The notes: a model not told the origin generated them from the letters alone. Positions 16,275 through 25,883 are shown, counted from the first letter of the stretch. The stretch: 64,000 bases of DNA from Alloacidobacterium sp035547425 (GCA_035547425.1 DASZUU010000029.1:1-64000), one strand, 5' to 3'. Made by a program: numbers and translations.

Positions 16275-18308
16275 CTACTTCTTTGCAGGCATCAGATATT
16301 TGTCATACCAGGCAAAATATCTTTCATAGCGATCGCGAATGAAACTGGGGCGCGTGAATCCATGAAATTGCCCGGGGTAGACGATCAGCTCCGTCGGGAC
16401 ATTGAGGCTGCGCAGTGCCTGGTACATCTGTTCTCCGCCAACCAACGGAACATTAAAGTCTTTATCGCCTCCCATGAATAATGTGGGCGTATGAATACGA
16501 TCCGCATGCAGCAGGGGATAACCGAGTTTCAGGTAAGTATCCAGATTTTTCCACGGCGGACCAAGCTCCTGGTCATATTGAAGGATGTACTGGTCTACGC
16601 CATAAAAACCGAGGGGATTTCCCATGCCGGCGCCGCTGATTGCTGCTTTAAAGCGGTTGGTCGTAGCAATGGTGTAGTCCGTAAGAATGCCACCATAACT
16701 CCATCCTCCCACTCCCAGCCGATCTGGATCAGCCACGCCTTCCTTCACAGCTTCATCCACACAGGCAAGCAAATCGATAACTTCCTTATCGCCCCAATCG
16801 GAGAAGATGATCTGTTGATAAGCTGCCCCTCGTCCTGAGCCTCCGCGATAATTCACATTCAGAACTGCATAGCCGCGCGCAGCAAAAAGCTGCCGTTCTG
16901 TCACGAATGCATGCGCGTCCTGCCCATTAGGGCCGCCGTGAATCCGCAATAACAACGGATATTTCTTCCCCGCTTCGTAATTGATTGGCAGAGTCAGCAG
17001 TGCATGTATATCGGCTCCATCTTTTGACTTCGCTTGCAGCTCGCGCGTTTCGCCCAGCTTAAGTTGCGCAAGAAGACCATCATTATGTGAGGTCAATTTG
17101 CGCAGCTTCCCATCTTCCACTGCATACACTTCTCCCGGGGTGGAATCTGTAGTCCAGACCACGGCAGAGTGTCCCGCGGCTGTGTCATGCCGCATGACCG
17201 TGCCAGGCGTCTCGGTCATGCGCTTCACCGTTCCGTCACTCAACGAAACAGATGCAAGATATTCTGAGCGATCATCTGTAACTGCCACGTCGATCGATTG
17301 CCCATTCGCTGTAAAAATCGGAGAAGAGACAGCGCGGTCGAGTTTGGCAGTCAATATGCGCGGTTCGCCTCCGGCAACAGGAACGACAGCGAGTTCGCTC
17401 AGGTTATATTCCAGATATTTTGGTTCGCTGCCATGCATATATGCGATCAGCTTGCTGTCCGGGCTCCAAGCCATATGGCCGCCGTCAGGCCCGTTAAACG
17501 TCGTCAATTTGCGCGGAGCTGAATTCGGTTTGGCATCCACAACGAAGACATCTGTGTTCGTCGTTCTGTCCGGATCGGGATCGTGATTGCTGACAAAGGC
17601 AATGTGGGCTCCATCCGGTGACCAGATAGCATTTTCTTCCTCAAATTTGCTGTCAGTGGTCAGCTTTTCCAGCTTGTGCGTCTCCACATCAAACAAATAG
17701 AGCAGGGTAGGAGTCGTTTCTGAAGATATGTAGCCTTCGATGTCTTGCTTGAAATGATAGCGATCAATGACTACCGGCTTCGGCTTGTCCTTCTCCTTAT
17801 CCGGGCTCTTCTCTTTCGCTTCAGCCTCTTTATCTTCTGCAATGCCCAGTAATAATTTCTTGGCGTCCGGGGACCAGGCATAAGATGACAGCTTGCCCTT
17901 TACATCCGTAAGCTGTCGTGCTTCACCGCCACGCCTATCCAATACCCACACCTGCGACCCCTTTGCCGGCCCTGGGCGGCTCGAAGTAAAAGAGATATAT
18001 TTTCCATCCGGGCTCCAGCGAGGCGCGCTGGAAGAATCCTCATGCGCGTAGGTCAGTCGTACGTCTTGCGATCCATCCCAACTCACCATCCAGATATCGG
18101 TGAGCCGCTTGTCAGCCTTTGTATCGATAGTGCTGACCGTATACGCGACCCATTTCCCATCTGGAGAAACCTCCGGATCTCCTACATCCTGCAGCCGGAA
18201 GAGATCGTCAAGCGTCATGCCATGAGGCGTCGCGGACGGCGCTGTCTGCGAAAGGAGTGGAAGCGCAAGAGCAGAAAGAGCGAACAGGCAAAGAGAAAAT
18301 CGAGTCAT
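16275..18308 (-). CDS. Exported S9-family prolyl oligopeptidase-like peptidase
   Basis: A 677-residue serine peptidase of the acylaminoacyl-peptidase/DPP type. The ATG at 18308 gives a signal peptide (ALSALALPLLSQ). The N-terminal half is a WD-like beta-propeller with repeats of the form WSPDGKYISFTS. The C-terminal alpha/beta-hydrolase has the triad S537 in GGWSYGG, D617 in GGDKDFNV and H649 in GQFHGF. A charged Lys/Glu insertion lies near residues 160-180. A longer start 13 codons upstream would disrupt the signal peptide. Confidence 0.9.
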   Translation of the reverse strand: MTRFSLCLFALSALALPLLSQTAPSATPHGMTLDDLFRLQDVGDPEVSPDGKWVAYTVSTIDTKADKRLTDIWMVSWDGSQDVRLTYAHEDSSSAPRWSPDGKYISFTSSRPGPAKGSQVWVLDRRGGEARQLTDVKGKLSSYAWSPDAKKLLLGIAEDKEAEAKEKSPDKEKDKPKPVVIDRYHFKQDIEGYISSETTPTLLYLFDVETHKLEKLTTDSKFEEENAIWSPDGAHIAFVSNHDPDPDRTTNTDVFVVDAKPNSAPRKLTTFNGPDGGHMAWSPDSKLIAYMHGSEPKYLEYNLSELAVVPVAGGEPRILTAKLDRAVSSPIFTANGQSIDVAVTDDRSEYLASVSLSDGTVKRMTETPGTVMRHDTAAGHSAVVWTTDSTPGEVYAVEDGKLRKLTSHNDGLLAQLKLGETRELQAKSKDGADIHALLTLPINYEAGKKYPLLLRIHGGPNGQDAHAFVTERQLFAARGYAVLNVNYRGGSGRGAAYQQIIFSDWGDKEVIDLLACVDEAVKEGVADPDRLGVGGWSYGGILTDYTIATTNRFKAAISGAGMGNPLGFYGVDQYILQYDQELGPPWKNLDTYLKLGYPLLHADRIHTPTLFMGGDKDFNVPLVGGEQMYQALRSLNVPTELIVYPGQFHGFTRPSFIRDRYERYFAWYDKYLMPAKK

Positions 18309-18390
18309 TGTCGCAAGATTACGGCGTAACACATTTAGAAACAACAAAAAACTCTTTTGCTATCGTCAACATTCTTATCACTTTCGCAAT

Positions 18391-18419
18391 TTGACACGCC
18401 CTTTAAGGCAACTTAGGCA
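18391..18419 (+). promoter_or_regulatory. Weak candidate promoter upstream of the DUF4142 gene
   Basis: A perfect TTGACA at 18391-18396 is followed after 17 bases by TAGGCA. The -35 box matches the consensus but the -10 box is poor. It lies 87 bases before the DUF4142 start. This is a motif match only. Confidence 0.25.
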
Positions 18420-18505
18420 CCTGCCCCAAGCATTCCATTTAAGTGAATCAAAGTCGGAGCAAGGAATGACCTGCAAAATCTCAACTTAATTGAATGGAGT
18501 TTCCT

Positions 18506-19144
18506 ATGATCTCGAAATGTATGTACAGCAAGCTACTCTTGAGTTCAGCGCTACTCACCGGCACTATGCTGATGGCGCAATCAGTGCCCAGTGGAGGGGC
18601 AGGCAGCGGTGGCGCGCAGACACAGCCGACCACGCCGAGCCAGCCGACCACAGCCGCAGGTGTTAACAGCGCGGCCAATGACACGGCAATGCAGCAGAAA
18701 ATGACCGACCGGAGCTTCGTGAGGAAGGCTCTCGAAGGTGGTATGGCAGAAGTCCAACTCGGACAACTCGCACAACAGAAATCGCAAAGCGATGATGTCA
18801 AACAGTTTGGACAGAAAATGGTACAGGATCATACGCAGATGGGAGATCAGCTTAAGCCCATTGCCCAGCAGCTTAGCGTCAAAGAGCCAAAGACACTCCC
18901 CAAAAAGGATCGCGAATTGATGGCTAAATTGCAGGCGCTCTCAGGTTCCCAATTCGACGAAGCCTATATCAAGGCGATGGTAAAAGATCATAAGGAAGAC
19001 TTGCGCGATTTCAAAGATGAAGCTCAGACAACGCAAGATCCCAATCTGAAACAAGCTGCGCAGCAAGGCTCGACTGTCATCTCCCAACATTTGCAGATGA
19101 TCGAGCAGATTGCACAAAGTCACAATGTCACCGCCAGTAAATAA
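18506..19144 (+). CDS. Exported DUF4142 protein
   Basis: The ATG at 18506 has GGAG six bases upstream. The 212-residue product has a signal peptide (LLLSSALLTGTMLMAQ), a Gly/Gln/Thr/Pro-rich linker and a four-helix ferritin-like DUF4142 domain from about residue 70: SFVRKALEGGMAEVQLGQLA, VKQFGQKMVQDHTQM and AYIKAMVKDHKEDLRDF. DUF4142 proteins are periplasmic, widespread in soil bacteria and often linked to stress; the molecular function is unknown. It is monocistronic and followed by its own terminator. Confidence 0.85.
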   Translation: MISKCMYSKLLLSSALLTGTMLMAQSVPSGGAGSGGAQTQPTTPSQPTTAAGVNSAANDTAMQQKMTDRSFVRKALEGGMAEVQLGQLAQQKSQSDDVKQFGQKMVQDHTQMGDQLKPIAQQLSVKEPKTLPKKDRELMAKLQALSGSQFDEAYIKAMVKDHKEDLRDFKDEAQTTQDPNLKQAAQQGSTVISQHLQMIEQIAQSHNVTASK

Positions 19145-19159
19145 CCCCGAACCGAAGAT

Positions 19160-19190
19160 GAGAGCCTCTTCGCTGAGGCTCTCTTTCCTT
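19160..19190 (+). terminator. Intrinsic terminator of the DUF4142 gene
   Basis: GAGAGCCTC and GAGGCTCTC form a nine-base-pair stem with a six-base loop, followed by TTTCCTT, 16 bases after the stop codon. Confidence 0.85.
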
Positions 19191-19266
19191 CATCCGCCAC
19201 AATTCTCTACCTGATATCTTGTAGCAGGACATCCTGGGCTGTATGTCCTGACTACAGGTGCGTCGC

Positions 19267-21159
19267 ATGAATGGGTTTGATCTCACAACAGGGACCGGCA
19301 AGAACAGGCGAGGATTATTCAGCAATGAGCCGTTGCTGTTTTTAGGGCTACTCCTGCTGATCCTTTATTTTGCGCGCGACTTGTGCATCCCGTTAGCTAT
19401 GGCGCTAACCCTGAACTTTCTATTGGCGCCGGCTGTTGTTCGTCTGGAGCAGTTCCGTTTACCCCGGGTTCCTTCCGTCGTCCTGGTAGTTTTATTAGCT
19501 TTTTCTTTTCTGCTGGGGGTCGGCTGGGTGGTAGCCCGGCAGCTTCTGGATGTAGCCAGCGAACTGCCCGGTTACCAGCAGAATATCGATGACAAGCTGG
19601 CGTCCATTCATATTCCTACGAGCGGGCCACTCGGCAATGCCATCCGCGGTGTAAAGATTCTCAGCGATAATTTATCCGGTATCCGTCCTGCGGCACCGCC
19701 TCCTCCCGAAGAAGCGACGCGCATCCGGAGCAGCCGTCGTGCCCGCGAAGCGGAGAAGTCGAAGCTGCAGGACAATACCAAGCCTACTCAGGTCGTCATC
19801 GTACAGCCTCCAATCAGCAACCGCGCCTATGCGCAGCAGATACTCAAGCCGGTCCTCAAGCCTCTTGGCATGGCGGGCATGGTGCTGATCTTTACCATCT
19901 ACCTGCTGGTCAAGCGCAACGATCTGCGCAACCGCCTGCTGCTGCTTGCGGGCGTCAGCCGGTTAAACGTGATGACGCAGGCATTGGAGGATGCAGCGCA
20001 CCGGGTAAGCCGATACCTGTTGATGAATGTGCTGGTCAATGCCTGTTTCGGCGTAGTTTTCGGCATCGGACTATTTCTTTTGCACGTTCCCAATGCGACT
20101 TTGTGGGGCGTTCTGCTGGGTATTCTGCGTATGGTGCCTTACGCCGGCATGATTGTCGGCGGCGGGCTTCCGGTCTTCTTTGCTTTTGCCATCTTTCCCG
20201 GCTGGTGGCCGCCGTTCTTTGTTTTGCTGATGTTTGTCGTGCTCGAAATTGTCGTCAGCAACTTCATTGAGCCGTGGATTTACGGCAGCCACACCGGCAT
20301 TTCAGCCCTGGCGCTGGTAACCATGGCGACGGTATGGACATTGCTGTGGGGAATCCCGGGGCTCATACTGTCTACGCCGCTGACCGTGTGCCTGATCGTA
20401 ATGGGGCGCTACGTTCCGCAGATGTCCTTCCTCAACATCCTTATGGGAGATGAGGCGCAGCTTACACCGGAAGCGCATTTCTACGAGCGCCTTCTTGCCA
20501 TGGATCAGCCGGCCGCGCAGCGCGTAGCCGACCAGTTCCTTGAGACGAACGGCATTACCGCTCTTTATGACGACGTGGTGTTGCCTGCGCTTAGCCTGGC
20601 AGAGCAGGACCGGCATAAAGGCTTTCTGGACGATGCGCGCAGCAGCTTCCTCTTTCAGTGCGTCACGGAGCTCATCGCCGAGTTGGCGGAATACCAGGAT
20701 CGCAACTCCGAGACGGAGCGCGCGAAAAACTGTCCCGTTGTTTGTGTGCCCTCCAGCGATCAGGCAGATGAGATTGCCGCTATCATGCTCGCTCAAATCC
20801 TCGAGCGCCGCGGGCACAAAACGATGCTGCTGCATGCCGCCTCCCTGACGGAGGAAGTGCTCGATCGCCTCGCGGAAGAAGCTACCACCACCATTTGCAT
20901 CTCCGCCTTGCCGCCTTTTGCGTTTGTGCATGCGCGCGATCTGGGCCATAGGGTACGCCAGCGGCTCCCCCAGAATCGCCTTTTGATAGGGCTGTGGGGA
21001 ACGGGCGACGATGTGGAGACATTGCGCGAGCGCTTCGGCGCCGTGAACCCTGAAGCTGTGGTTATTTCTTTGGCGCAGGCGGCGCACTCGATTTCCGGCT
21101 ATGCTTGTGAGCCGGCGCTTACGCTTGCAAATAACGAAAAGTACGGAGAGATTGACTGA
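19267..21159 (+). CDS. AI-2E family permease with a B12-binding-like C-terminal domain
   Basis: A 630-residue protein. Residues 1 to about 395 are an AI-2E/PerM-type transporter: an opening pair of hydrophobic helices, an extramembrane insertion rich in charge (about 125-180), and the conserved C-terminal helices around LWGVLLGILRMVPYAGMIVG and LWGIPGLILSTPLTVCLIV. Family members usually end near 350-400 residues. Here about 230 more residues follow, including an alpha/beta segment (CPVVCVPSSDQADEIAAIML; ILERRGHKTMLLHA; ICISALPPFAFVHARDLG; LLIGLWG) that looks like a Rossmann-type B12-binding fold. It lacks the DxHxxG cobalamin motif. I start at ATG 19267 (AGGTG six bases upstream) rather than GTG 19258. 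Confidence 0.8.
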   Translation: MNGFDLTTGTGKNRRGLFSNEPLLFLGLLLLILYFARDLCIPLAMALTLNFLLAPAVVRLEQFRLPRVPSVVLVVLLAFSFLLGVGWVVARQLLDVASELPGYQQNIDDKLASIHIPTSGPLGNAIRGVKILSDNLSGIRPAAPPPPEEATRIRSSRRAREAEKSKLQDNTKPTQVVIVQPPISNRAYAQQILKPVLKPLGMAGMVLIFTIYLLVKRNDLRNRLLLLAGVSRLNVMTQALEDAAHRVSRYLLMNVLVNACFGVVFGIGLFLLHVPNATLWGVLLGILRMVPYAGMIVGGGLPVFFAFAIFPGWWPPFFVLLMFVVLEIVVSNFIEPWIYGSHTGISALALVTMATVWTLLWGIPGLILSTPLTVCLIVMGRYVPQMSFLNILMGDEAQLTPEAHFYERLLAMDQPAAQRVADQFLETNGITALYDDVVLPALSLAEQDRHKGFLDDARSSFLFQCVTELIAELAEYQDRNSETERAKNCPVVCVPSSDQADEIAAIMLAQILERRGHKTMLLHAASLTEEVLDRLAEEATTTICISALPPFAFVHARDLGHRVRQRLPQNRLLIGLWGTGDDVETLRERFGAVNPEAVVISLAQAAHSISGYACEPALTLANNEKYGEID

Positions 21160-21301
21160 CTTCCCACTTCCCGATCTTTTCCTCCGCTTGTATGAAAAAT
21201 CAGTCACTTAGCGTGGGATGATTCCCTTTTATCCATATGATCTTGCCCGAGTTAATTGGTTTCTATTCAGGATGACAATAAGCTAGGGCAGGCCTATGTG
21301 A

Positions 21302-22750
21302 TTAGTAGGCCTGCACCTGTTCTACGGGGAGGCGTATCTGGAAGCAAGTTGCTCCGGGCTCGGATTGGACGCGAACGTAGCCGCGATGCTTGCGCACGAT
21401 GCGCTGTACGGTGTCCAGACCGAGGCCTAAGCCGCTGCCGGGGGCTTTGGTGGTGAAGAAGGGCTCAAAGATGCGATCCTGCAGTTCGGGCGGGATGCCG
21501 GGGCCATTGTCCCATACTTCGATGAGCAGCATGTCGCCGGAAACCTGGACTCCGAGCGTGATTTTGCCGTGGTCCTGAATGGCATCGAGAGCATTTTCAA
21601 GCAGCGCCATCCAGACCTGGTTCAACTCGCTGGCGTACGCGCTGATGTGCGGCAAGTCGGGAGCGTAGCGGCGAGCCACTTCCACATGCTGCAGGCGCGA
21701 CTGGAGCATAGCCAGCGTGTTTTCGAGGCCCTGGGGAATGTCGATCTCCTGAATAGGCGCCTGGTCCATGTAGGAGTAGTCCTTGATGGCGCGAATGAGG
21801 TCGAAGATGCGCGCGGTGGAGTCGAGCATGGCATTGGCCATGTTTTCAGCACGCAGCGAGGAGGTAAATTGCGTGAGCACGACGGTGAGCGCGCTGGAAT
21901 CGAGGAATCCGGCGAGCGGGTCGAGCTGCTGCGGTGTAACACCGGCTTCGGCCAGCTCGGGCGAAATCTTCCACGGCGATTCAATCTGGTGGGCGCGCAT
22001 CCAGCCTAAAAGAGCATCTTCACGAGCAGAAAAGTCGGCCTGGTTGCGAGATTCCTTCGCCTGCGCGCGAATCGTGTTCTGCCACTTGCGAACCTCTGCC
22101 AGATGTTCGGTTGAAAGACAGAGGCTGCCCAGACGGTATTTTTCCTGACCGTAGACGTGCAGCTCATCGAGCAGGCCGGAGGCGGCGCGCTGGGCGGCGG
22201 AGGCGGGATTATTCAGCTCGTGAGCGAGATTGCCGGCAAGCTTGCCGAGGGCTGAGAGCTTTTCCGCCTGCTGTTCCATGCGGGTGACTTCGCGCACGCG
22301 ATCGAGGAGCACGCTTACGCAGCGCTGCGTCATGGAGGGCACAGCCTCCAGCATCTCCGGAAACAGCGTCTTGGGATAGCTCAATGCCCAGGTGGGAGCG
22401 ACGGCATAGCCGAAGCCTCCATAGGTCTTCATCCGGGAAAAAGGCAACAGGCCCGAAATGATGCCGGAGCGCCCGATCCAAATGGCCGAGGGGCCGCCAT
22501 GTTCACGGCGAACATGAATTTCGCCTTTGAGCATGATGGTCATTTCGTTGGCGGGCTCGCCTTCGCGGAAGATGGTTTCACCGGCTTCGGCAAAACGCTC
22601 TGAGCCGTGTTCGGCAAGCCACAGGTATTCAGACTCTTCCATGCCGTGCAGGGGAGTGACCCGCTTGAGCGCAGCGATAATTTCCGAGATCGGAGTCGGA
22701 GTTCTTGGAGTAAGATTCTCGCTCGGTGGGGCGATGCTGACAGTATTCAT
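21302..22750 (-). CDS. Soluble histidine kinase with cyclic-nucleotide-binding-like sensor
   Basis: A 482-residue cytoplasmic kinase with no membrane segment. Residues about 37-135 form a CNB/CRP-like beta-roll (AEAGETIFREGEPANEMTIM). A coiled region leads to the phospho-acceptor helix with H177 in AGNLAHELNNPA, and the C-terminal HATPase carries N-box LLENALDAI, G1 WDNGPGIP, F-box FEPFFTTK and G2 GSGLGLGL. No response regulator is adjacent, so it is an orphan kinase. The start ATG 22750 is preceded by an AAGGGG-like site; further in-frame ATGs upstream are less likely. A nine-base-pair hairpin overlaps its 3' end but lacks a T-tract. Confidence 0.85.
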   Translation of the reverse strand: MNTVSIAPPSENLTPRTPTPISEIIAALKRVTPLHGMEESEYLWLAEHGSERFAEAGETIFREGEPANEMTIMLKGEIHVRREHGGPSAIWIGRSGIISGLLPFSRMKTYGGFGYAVAPTWALSYPKTLFPEMLEAVPSMTQRCVSVLLDRVREVTRMEQQAEKLSALGKLAGNLAHELNNPASAAQRAASGLLDELHVYGQEKYRLGSLCLSTEHLAEVRKWQNTIRAQAKESRNQADFSAREDALLGWMRAHQIESPWKISPELAEAGVTPQQLDPLAGFLDSSALTVVLTQFTSSLRAENMANAMLDSTARIFDLIRAIKDYSYMDQAPIQEIDIPQGLENTLAMLQSRLQHVEVARRYAPDLPHISAYASELNQVWMALLENALDAIQDHGKITLGVQVSGDMLLIEVWDNGPGIPPELQDRIFEPFFTTKAPGSGLGLGLDTVQRIVRKHRGYVRVQSEPGATCFQIRLPVEQVQAY

Positions 22751-22828
22751 AAGACCCCTTACCTTACCTTGATGGTACATCTTAGCGTAGCGTCCGCTAA
22801 ACACACGTCAAGAATCCGTTGAATGGCG

Positions 22829-23311
22829 CTAATTTGCATGCGGGCGTTGCATTTCCAGCTTTCTTTCGGGCATGGCGTCGATCAAGGCGTTGAGGCGCGT
22901 AATGGTTACCGGAGCGCTGCTGTGTAGCCGGATAGAGCCGTCTTCGCCTAAAAGGAAGACGGCAAATTGATTTTCTTCCACGTGGAAACGGCTGCGTATA
23001 GAAGCTATCTCCTTTGCTCCCAAGAGCATATAGGGCGTATCGAGGGGCGGCTGATAGCCGGTCGATTTGGCGAGGATGGGAAGAAACAGGACGAAGCGAT
23101 CCATCATGTCGTCCGCTGCATTGTCGAGGGTGGACTGCTGTTTTTTGAGTCTCGGATCAGCAGCACTGGGGCTGAAGACAAGAAACGGACGGTAGCAGCG
23201 GCGCATCTGTGCGAGCGATTTCGGACGTAGAGCGCAATCGGGGCGCGCCTGTGCCTGCAGCAGAAGCGGCGCAAGCAAGAGTATGGCGAGAGGGAGGGTA
23301 CGGATCGTCAT
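22829..23311 (-). CDS. Exported DUF4174 protein
   Basis: A 160-residue protein with a signal peptide (LPLAILLLAPLLLQAQA) and a DUF4174 domain: YRPFLVFSPSAADPRLKKQQ, MMDRFVLFLPI, then FAVFLLGEDGSIRLHSSAPV near the C-terminus. DUF4174 proteins have a thioredoxin-like outline without the CxxC pair, and none is visible here. The function is unknown. It reads in the same direction as the downstream CNB-kinase with 78 bases between. Confidence 0.75.
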   Translation of the reverse strand: MTIRTLPLAILLLAPLLLQAQARPDCALRPKSLAQMRRCYRPFLVFSPSAADPRLKKQQSTLDNAADDMMDRFVLFLPILAKSTGYQPPLDTPYMLLGAKEIASIRSRFHVEENQFAVFLLGEDGSIRLHSSAPVTITRLNALIDAMPERKLEMQRPHAN

Positions 23312-23480
23312 ACGTTATTTCTTTTTATGATACAGATGTGGCTGGTTGGCGGAAAATGCCCGGCCCCTTCCGCTTTGCTCAGAACAGGCTCTTCGACCAC
23401 GCGCTGCGCTCAACGATGACAAATTTTACTTACAGGGGATGACAGTTTCTGAGATTGATTCAGGATGAGGTGGGGAAGAG

Positions 23481-23553
23481 AAAACCCCACCCTTCCACTT
23501 TGCATTCGCTCAGTGGAAGGATGGGGTAACTTGATTCTTTCGACTACGCGTTG
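23481..23553. repeat. Degraded copy of the composite intergenic repeat
   Basis: ACCCCACCCTTCCACTTTG with ATTCGCTCAGTGGAAGGATG forms the left half, followed by a worn right half (TTCTTTCGACTACGCG). The same two halves occur in the same order at 44253-44370 and 47645-47770. The rest of the 258-base gap before the glycosyltransferase shows only further fragments of this type. Confidence 0.65.
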
Positions 23554-23569
23554 TACCCGTTTGTTTCTA

Positions 23570-24385
23570 CTACATTTTCAAAACAGACTTTTCGCGCGGT
23601 CCGGGTTGTGGTGTGAGGAGTTGCGGTTCCAGCCCTTTCACCGGCTTCTTATAGACGCCGATTAAGGCGTTCCAGCGGACATAAAGCAGTTCCTGCAACA
23701 TCTGGATACCGTCGCGCAGGTAGCTGATGCGTGAGCGCTCGTCGTGCCCCCAGGTGACCGGAACTTCGCGAATGGTAAAGCCGCGTTTTAGCGCAATGAA
23801 CAGAATTTCAGGGTCGAAGCCCCAGCGTTCGATGCGTTGCAACTGAAACACCGTTTGTGCTGCTTCATGGGTGAAAGCCTTGAAGCCGCATTGTGTGTCG
23901 GCAAAAGGCAGACCCATAATCATACGGGTGACAGCATTGAAGCAGCGACCAAAAAAGCGGCGGTATAACGGCTGCCGGATGGTCTGGCGCGTGCGCTCCA
24001 GCCAGCGTGAGCCGATGGCTATATTGGCACCCTCGTGGATGGCGGCAAAGAGCAGCTCGGCTTCTTCCATTGGGGAAGAGAGATCGGCATCCGTAAACAT
24101 AACAATACGGCCTTGCGCCTGCAGCATTCCATTGCGGACGGAGTAGCCTTTGCCGCGGTTGCTGGGATTCTGGACCAGACGGAGGAAAGGACAGGTCGCA
24201 GCATACCGTTCCACAATGGTTGAGGTGTTATCAGTGGAACCATCGTTGACGACCAGCACTTCGGCATTCCAGCCTCGTGAATACACGCATCCGAGCACAC
24301 CTTCAAGCGTGGCTCCGATACGGGCGCTTTCGTTGTATGCGGGAATGACGATGGTGTAGTCGGGACGATTCCCCGGCTCAATCAT
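23570..24385 (-). CDS. GT2 glycosyltransferase, dolichyl-phosphate glucosyltransferase-like
   Basis: A 271-residue family-2 glycosyltransferase. N-terminal TIVIPAYNESARIGATLEGV, nucleotide-binding VLVVNDGSTDNTS, RGKGYSVRNGML and the metal-binding FTDADLSSPMEE are intact. Residues GLPFADTQCGFKAFTHEAA and WGFDPEILFIALKRGF are typical of the dolichyl/polyprenyl-phosphate glucosyltransferase branch. It likely transfers a sugar from a nucleotide donor to a lipid phosphate at the inner membrane. It has no C-terminal membrane helices. It stands alone and diverges from sppA. Confidence 0.82.
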   Translation of the reverse strand: MIEPGNRPDYTIVIPAYNESARIGATLEGVLGCVYSRGWNAEVLVVNDGSTDNTSTIVERYAATCPFLRLVQNPSNRGKGYSVRNGMLQAQGRIVMFTDADLSSPMEEAELLFAAIHEGANIAIGSRWLERTRQTIRQPLYRRFFGRCFNAVTRMIMGLPFADTQCGFKAFTHEAAQTVFQLQRIERWGFDPEILFIALKRGFTIREVPVTWGHDERSRISYLRDGIQMLQELLYVRWNALIGVYKKPVKGLEPQLLTPQPGPREKSVLKM

Positions 24386-24564
24386 TGTGTAGCTATTGCA
24401 CTCCTACTCTGTATCATACGCCCTTGATTTGATGCAGCTTGCTGCGTATTGGAGGTACAGCATGACGGCTGATGCCGCGCATGTGGGGAGGCGAATGGGT
24501 TGATGGGGCAGAATCCATTCAATAGGGAGAGCGTCTGCGGTGCAGAAGTGCTACACTCGCCGCT

Positions 24565-25470
24565 ATGACAGAAGAAAAACGCCGTTCGGCATGGTTCTGG
24601 GTATTTTTGTGCGGCGGCCTTTTTGTCGCATTCGTAATCGTTGTGGGAGTGCTGGGGTACTTTGCGGTGCAGGCGATGGGAGGCGGAACGAGCTTCGGCG
24701 ACAGCATCGGCGTGATCGATGTGGATGGCGTGATTCTGGCGGCCGATAAGACGGTCGATAACCTGCGCAAATTCGATCAGGACGATTCGATTAAAGCCAT
24801 TATTCTGCACATTGATTCACCGGGCGGCGGGGCCGCGGCCTCGCAGGAGATTTATGAGGAAGTCCGGCATATCCGGGATGAGAAGAAGAAACCGATTATT
24901 GCCTCGATTGAGAGCGTAGGCGCGAGCGGGGCTTATTATATCGCTTCCGGCGCGAACAAAATTTATGCCAATGATGCGAGTATTGTCGGCTCAATTGGCG
25001 TCATTATGGAGTGGACCAATTACGGCGATCTGCTGAAATGGGCGAAACTGAAGCCTGAGGTGCTGAAAGCAGGGTCGCTGAAGGATGCCGGGTCGCCCAC
25101 GCGTGAAATGACTCCGGAAGAACGGGCTTATTTCCTGGGGTTGGTCGATAATATGCACACTCAATTCATTCGCGATGTGGCGGCAGGGCGAAAGATGGAT
25201 GTAGAAAAACTGACTTCGCTGGCTACCGGGCAGGTCTGGACGGGGCAGCAGGCGTTGCCACTGCATCTGATTGATAAACAAGGGGGATTCCGGGATGCCT
25301 TGCTGGAAACGGCAAAGCAGGTAGGGATTTCCGGCGAGCCGAATGTCGTAAAACCTCCGAAAAAAGGGCGTTCTGTGCTGGATCTGGTAACGACGGATGC
25401 GGATGATCTGTTTCCAAATCCGCAGCAGTTACTGGAAAAACATGCCGGCTTCTATTTTCTTTGGAGATAA
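24565..25470 (+). CDS. sppA: Signal peptide peptidase SppA (S49 family)
   Basis: A 301-residue membrane-anchored serine protease that degrades cleaved signal peptides. It has one N-terminal membrane segment at about 10-35. The short single-domain form uses a Ser-Lys dyad: S121 in SVGASGAYYIA and K173 in KAGSLKDAGSP. The spacing of 52 residues equals that of the Bacillus enzyme. HIDSPGGGAAASQEIY is the oxyanion region. No clear ribosome-binding site precedes the ATG. The HU/IHF gene follows 64 bases later on the same strand. Confidence 0.93.
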   Translation: MTEEKRRSAWFWVFLCGGLFVAFVIVVGVLGYFAVQAMGGGTSFGDSIGVIDVDGVILAADKTVDNLRKFDQDDSIKAIILHIDSPGGGAAASQEIYEEVRHIRDEKKKPIIASIESVGASGAYYIASGANKIYANDASIVGSIGVIMEWTNYGDLLKWAKLKPEVLKAGSLKDAGSPTREMTPEERAYFLGLVDNMHTQFIRDVAAGRKMDVEKLTSLATGQVWTGQQALPLHLIDKQGGFRDALLETAKQVGISGEPNVVKPPKKGRSVLDLVTTDADDLFPNPQQLLEKHAGFYFLWR

Positions 25471-25534
25471 TGGGTAAATTTGTTGCATCTATTATGGTTA
25501 ACAGGCGTAACCTAGTTCTGGAGCAGAAATTGCC

Positions 25535-25864
25535 ATGACCAAAGCAGACCTGGTGGAGGAAGTGACCCAACTCGGAGACCTGACGCGGCGCGATGGAGAG
25601 GTGATCGTAGATACCATCTTCGATTCCGTTATCGGCGCGCTCAAGACAGGCGACAAGATAGAGATTCGCGGTTTCGGCAGTTTTCGCATCCGGCAGCGAA
25701 AGCCCCGGATCGGCCGCAATCCTAAAACCGGCGCAAAGGTTGAGGTTCCGGCCAAGCGCGTCCCTTACTTTAAGCCCAGCAAGGAATTGCGGGACTTAGT
25801 GAATCCAAAGGAAGCAGGTTCTTCTCCGGCTCCGGAGCATGGAGCGGATACGCATTCAGCCTGA
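25535..25864 (+). CDS. HU/IHF-family DNA-binding protein
   Basis: A 109-residue nucleoid protein: N-terminal helices MTKADLVEEVTQL, the dimer signature IEIRGFGSFRIRQRKPRIGR and the arm with NPKTGAKVEVPAKRVPYFKP. The conserved proline of the intercalating arm is present in RNPKTG. An IHF-beta-like gene is most similar in pattern, but HU and IHF cannot be separated by eye. The acidic-polar tail after residue 92 is longer than usual. It has its own terminator. Confidence 0.92.
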   Translation: MTKADLVEEVTQLGDLTRRDGEVIVDTIFDSVIGALKTGDKIEIRGFGSFRIRQRKPRIGRNPKTGAKVEVPAKRVPYFKPSKELRDLVNPKEAGSSPAPEHGADTHSA

Positions 25865-25883
25865 GCTTGTTGTGCATTCAGAA

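Noticed and set aside
21288..21314. Hairpin GCAGGCCTA/TAGGCCTGC at the end of the CNB-kinase gene
   Set aside because: It overlaps the coding end and lacks a T-tract on either strand, so I do not call it a terminator.
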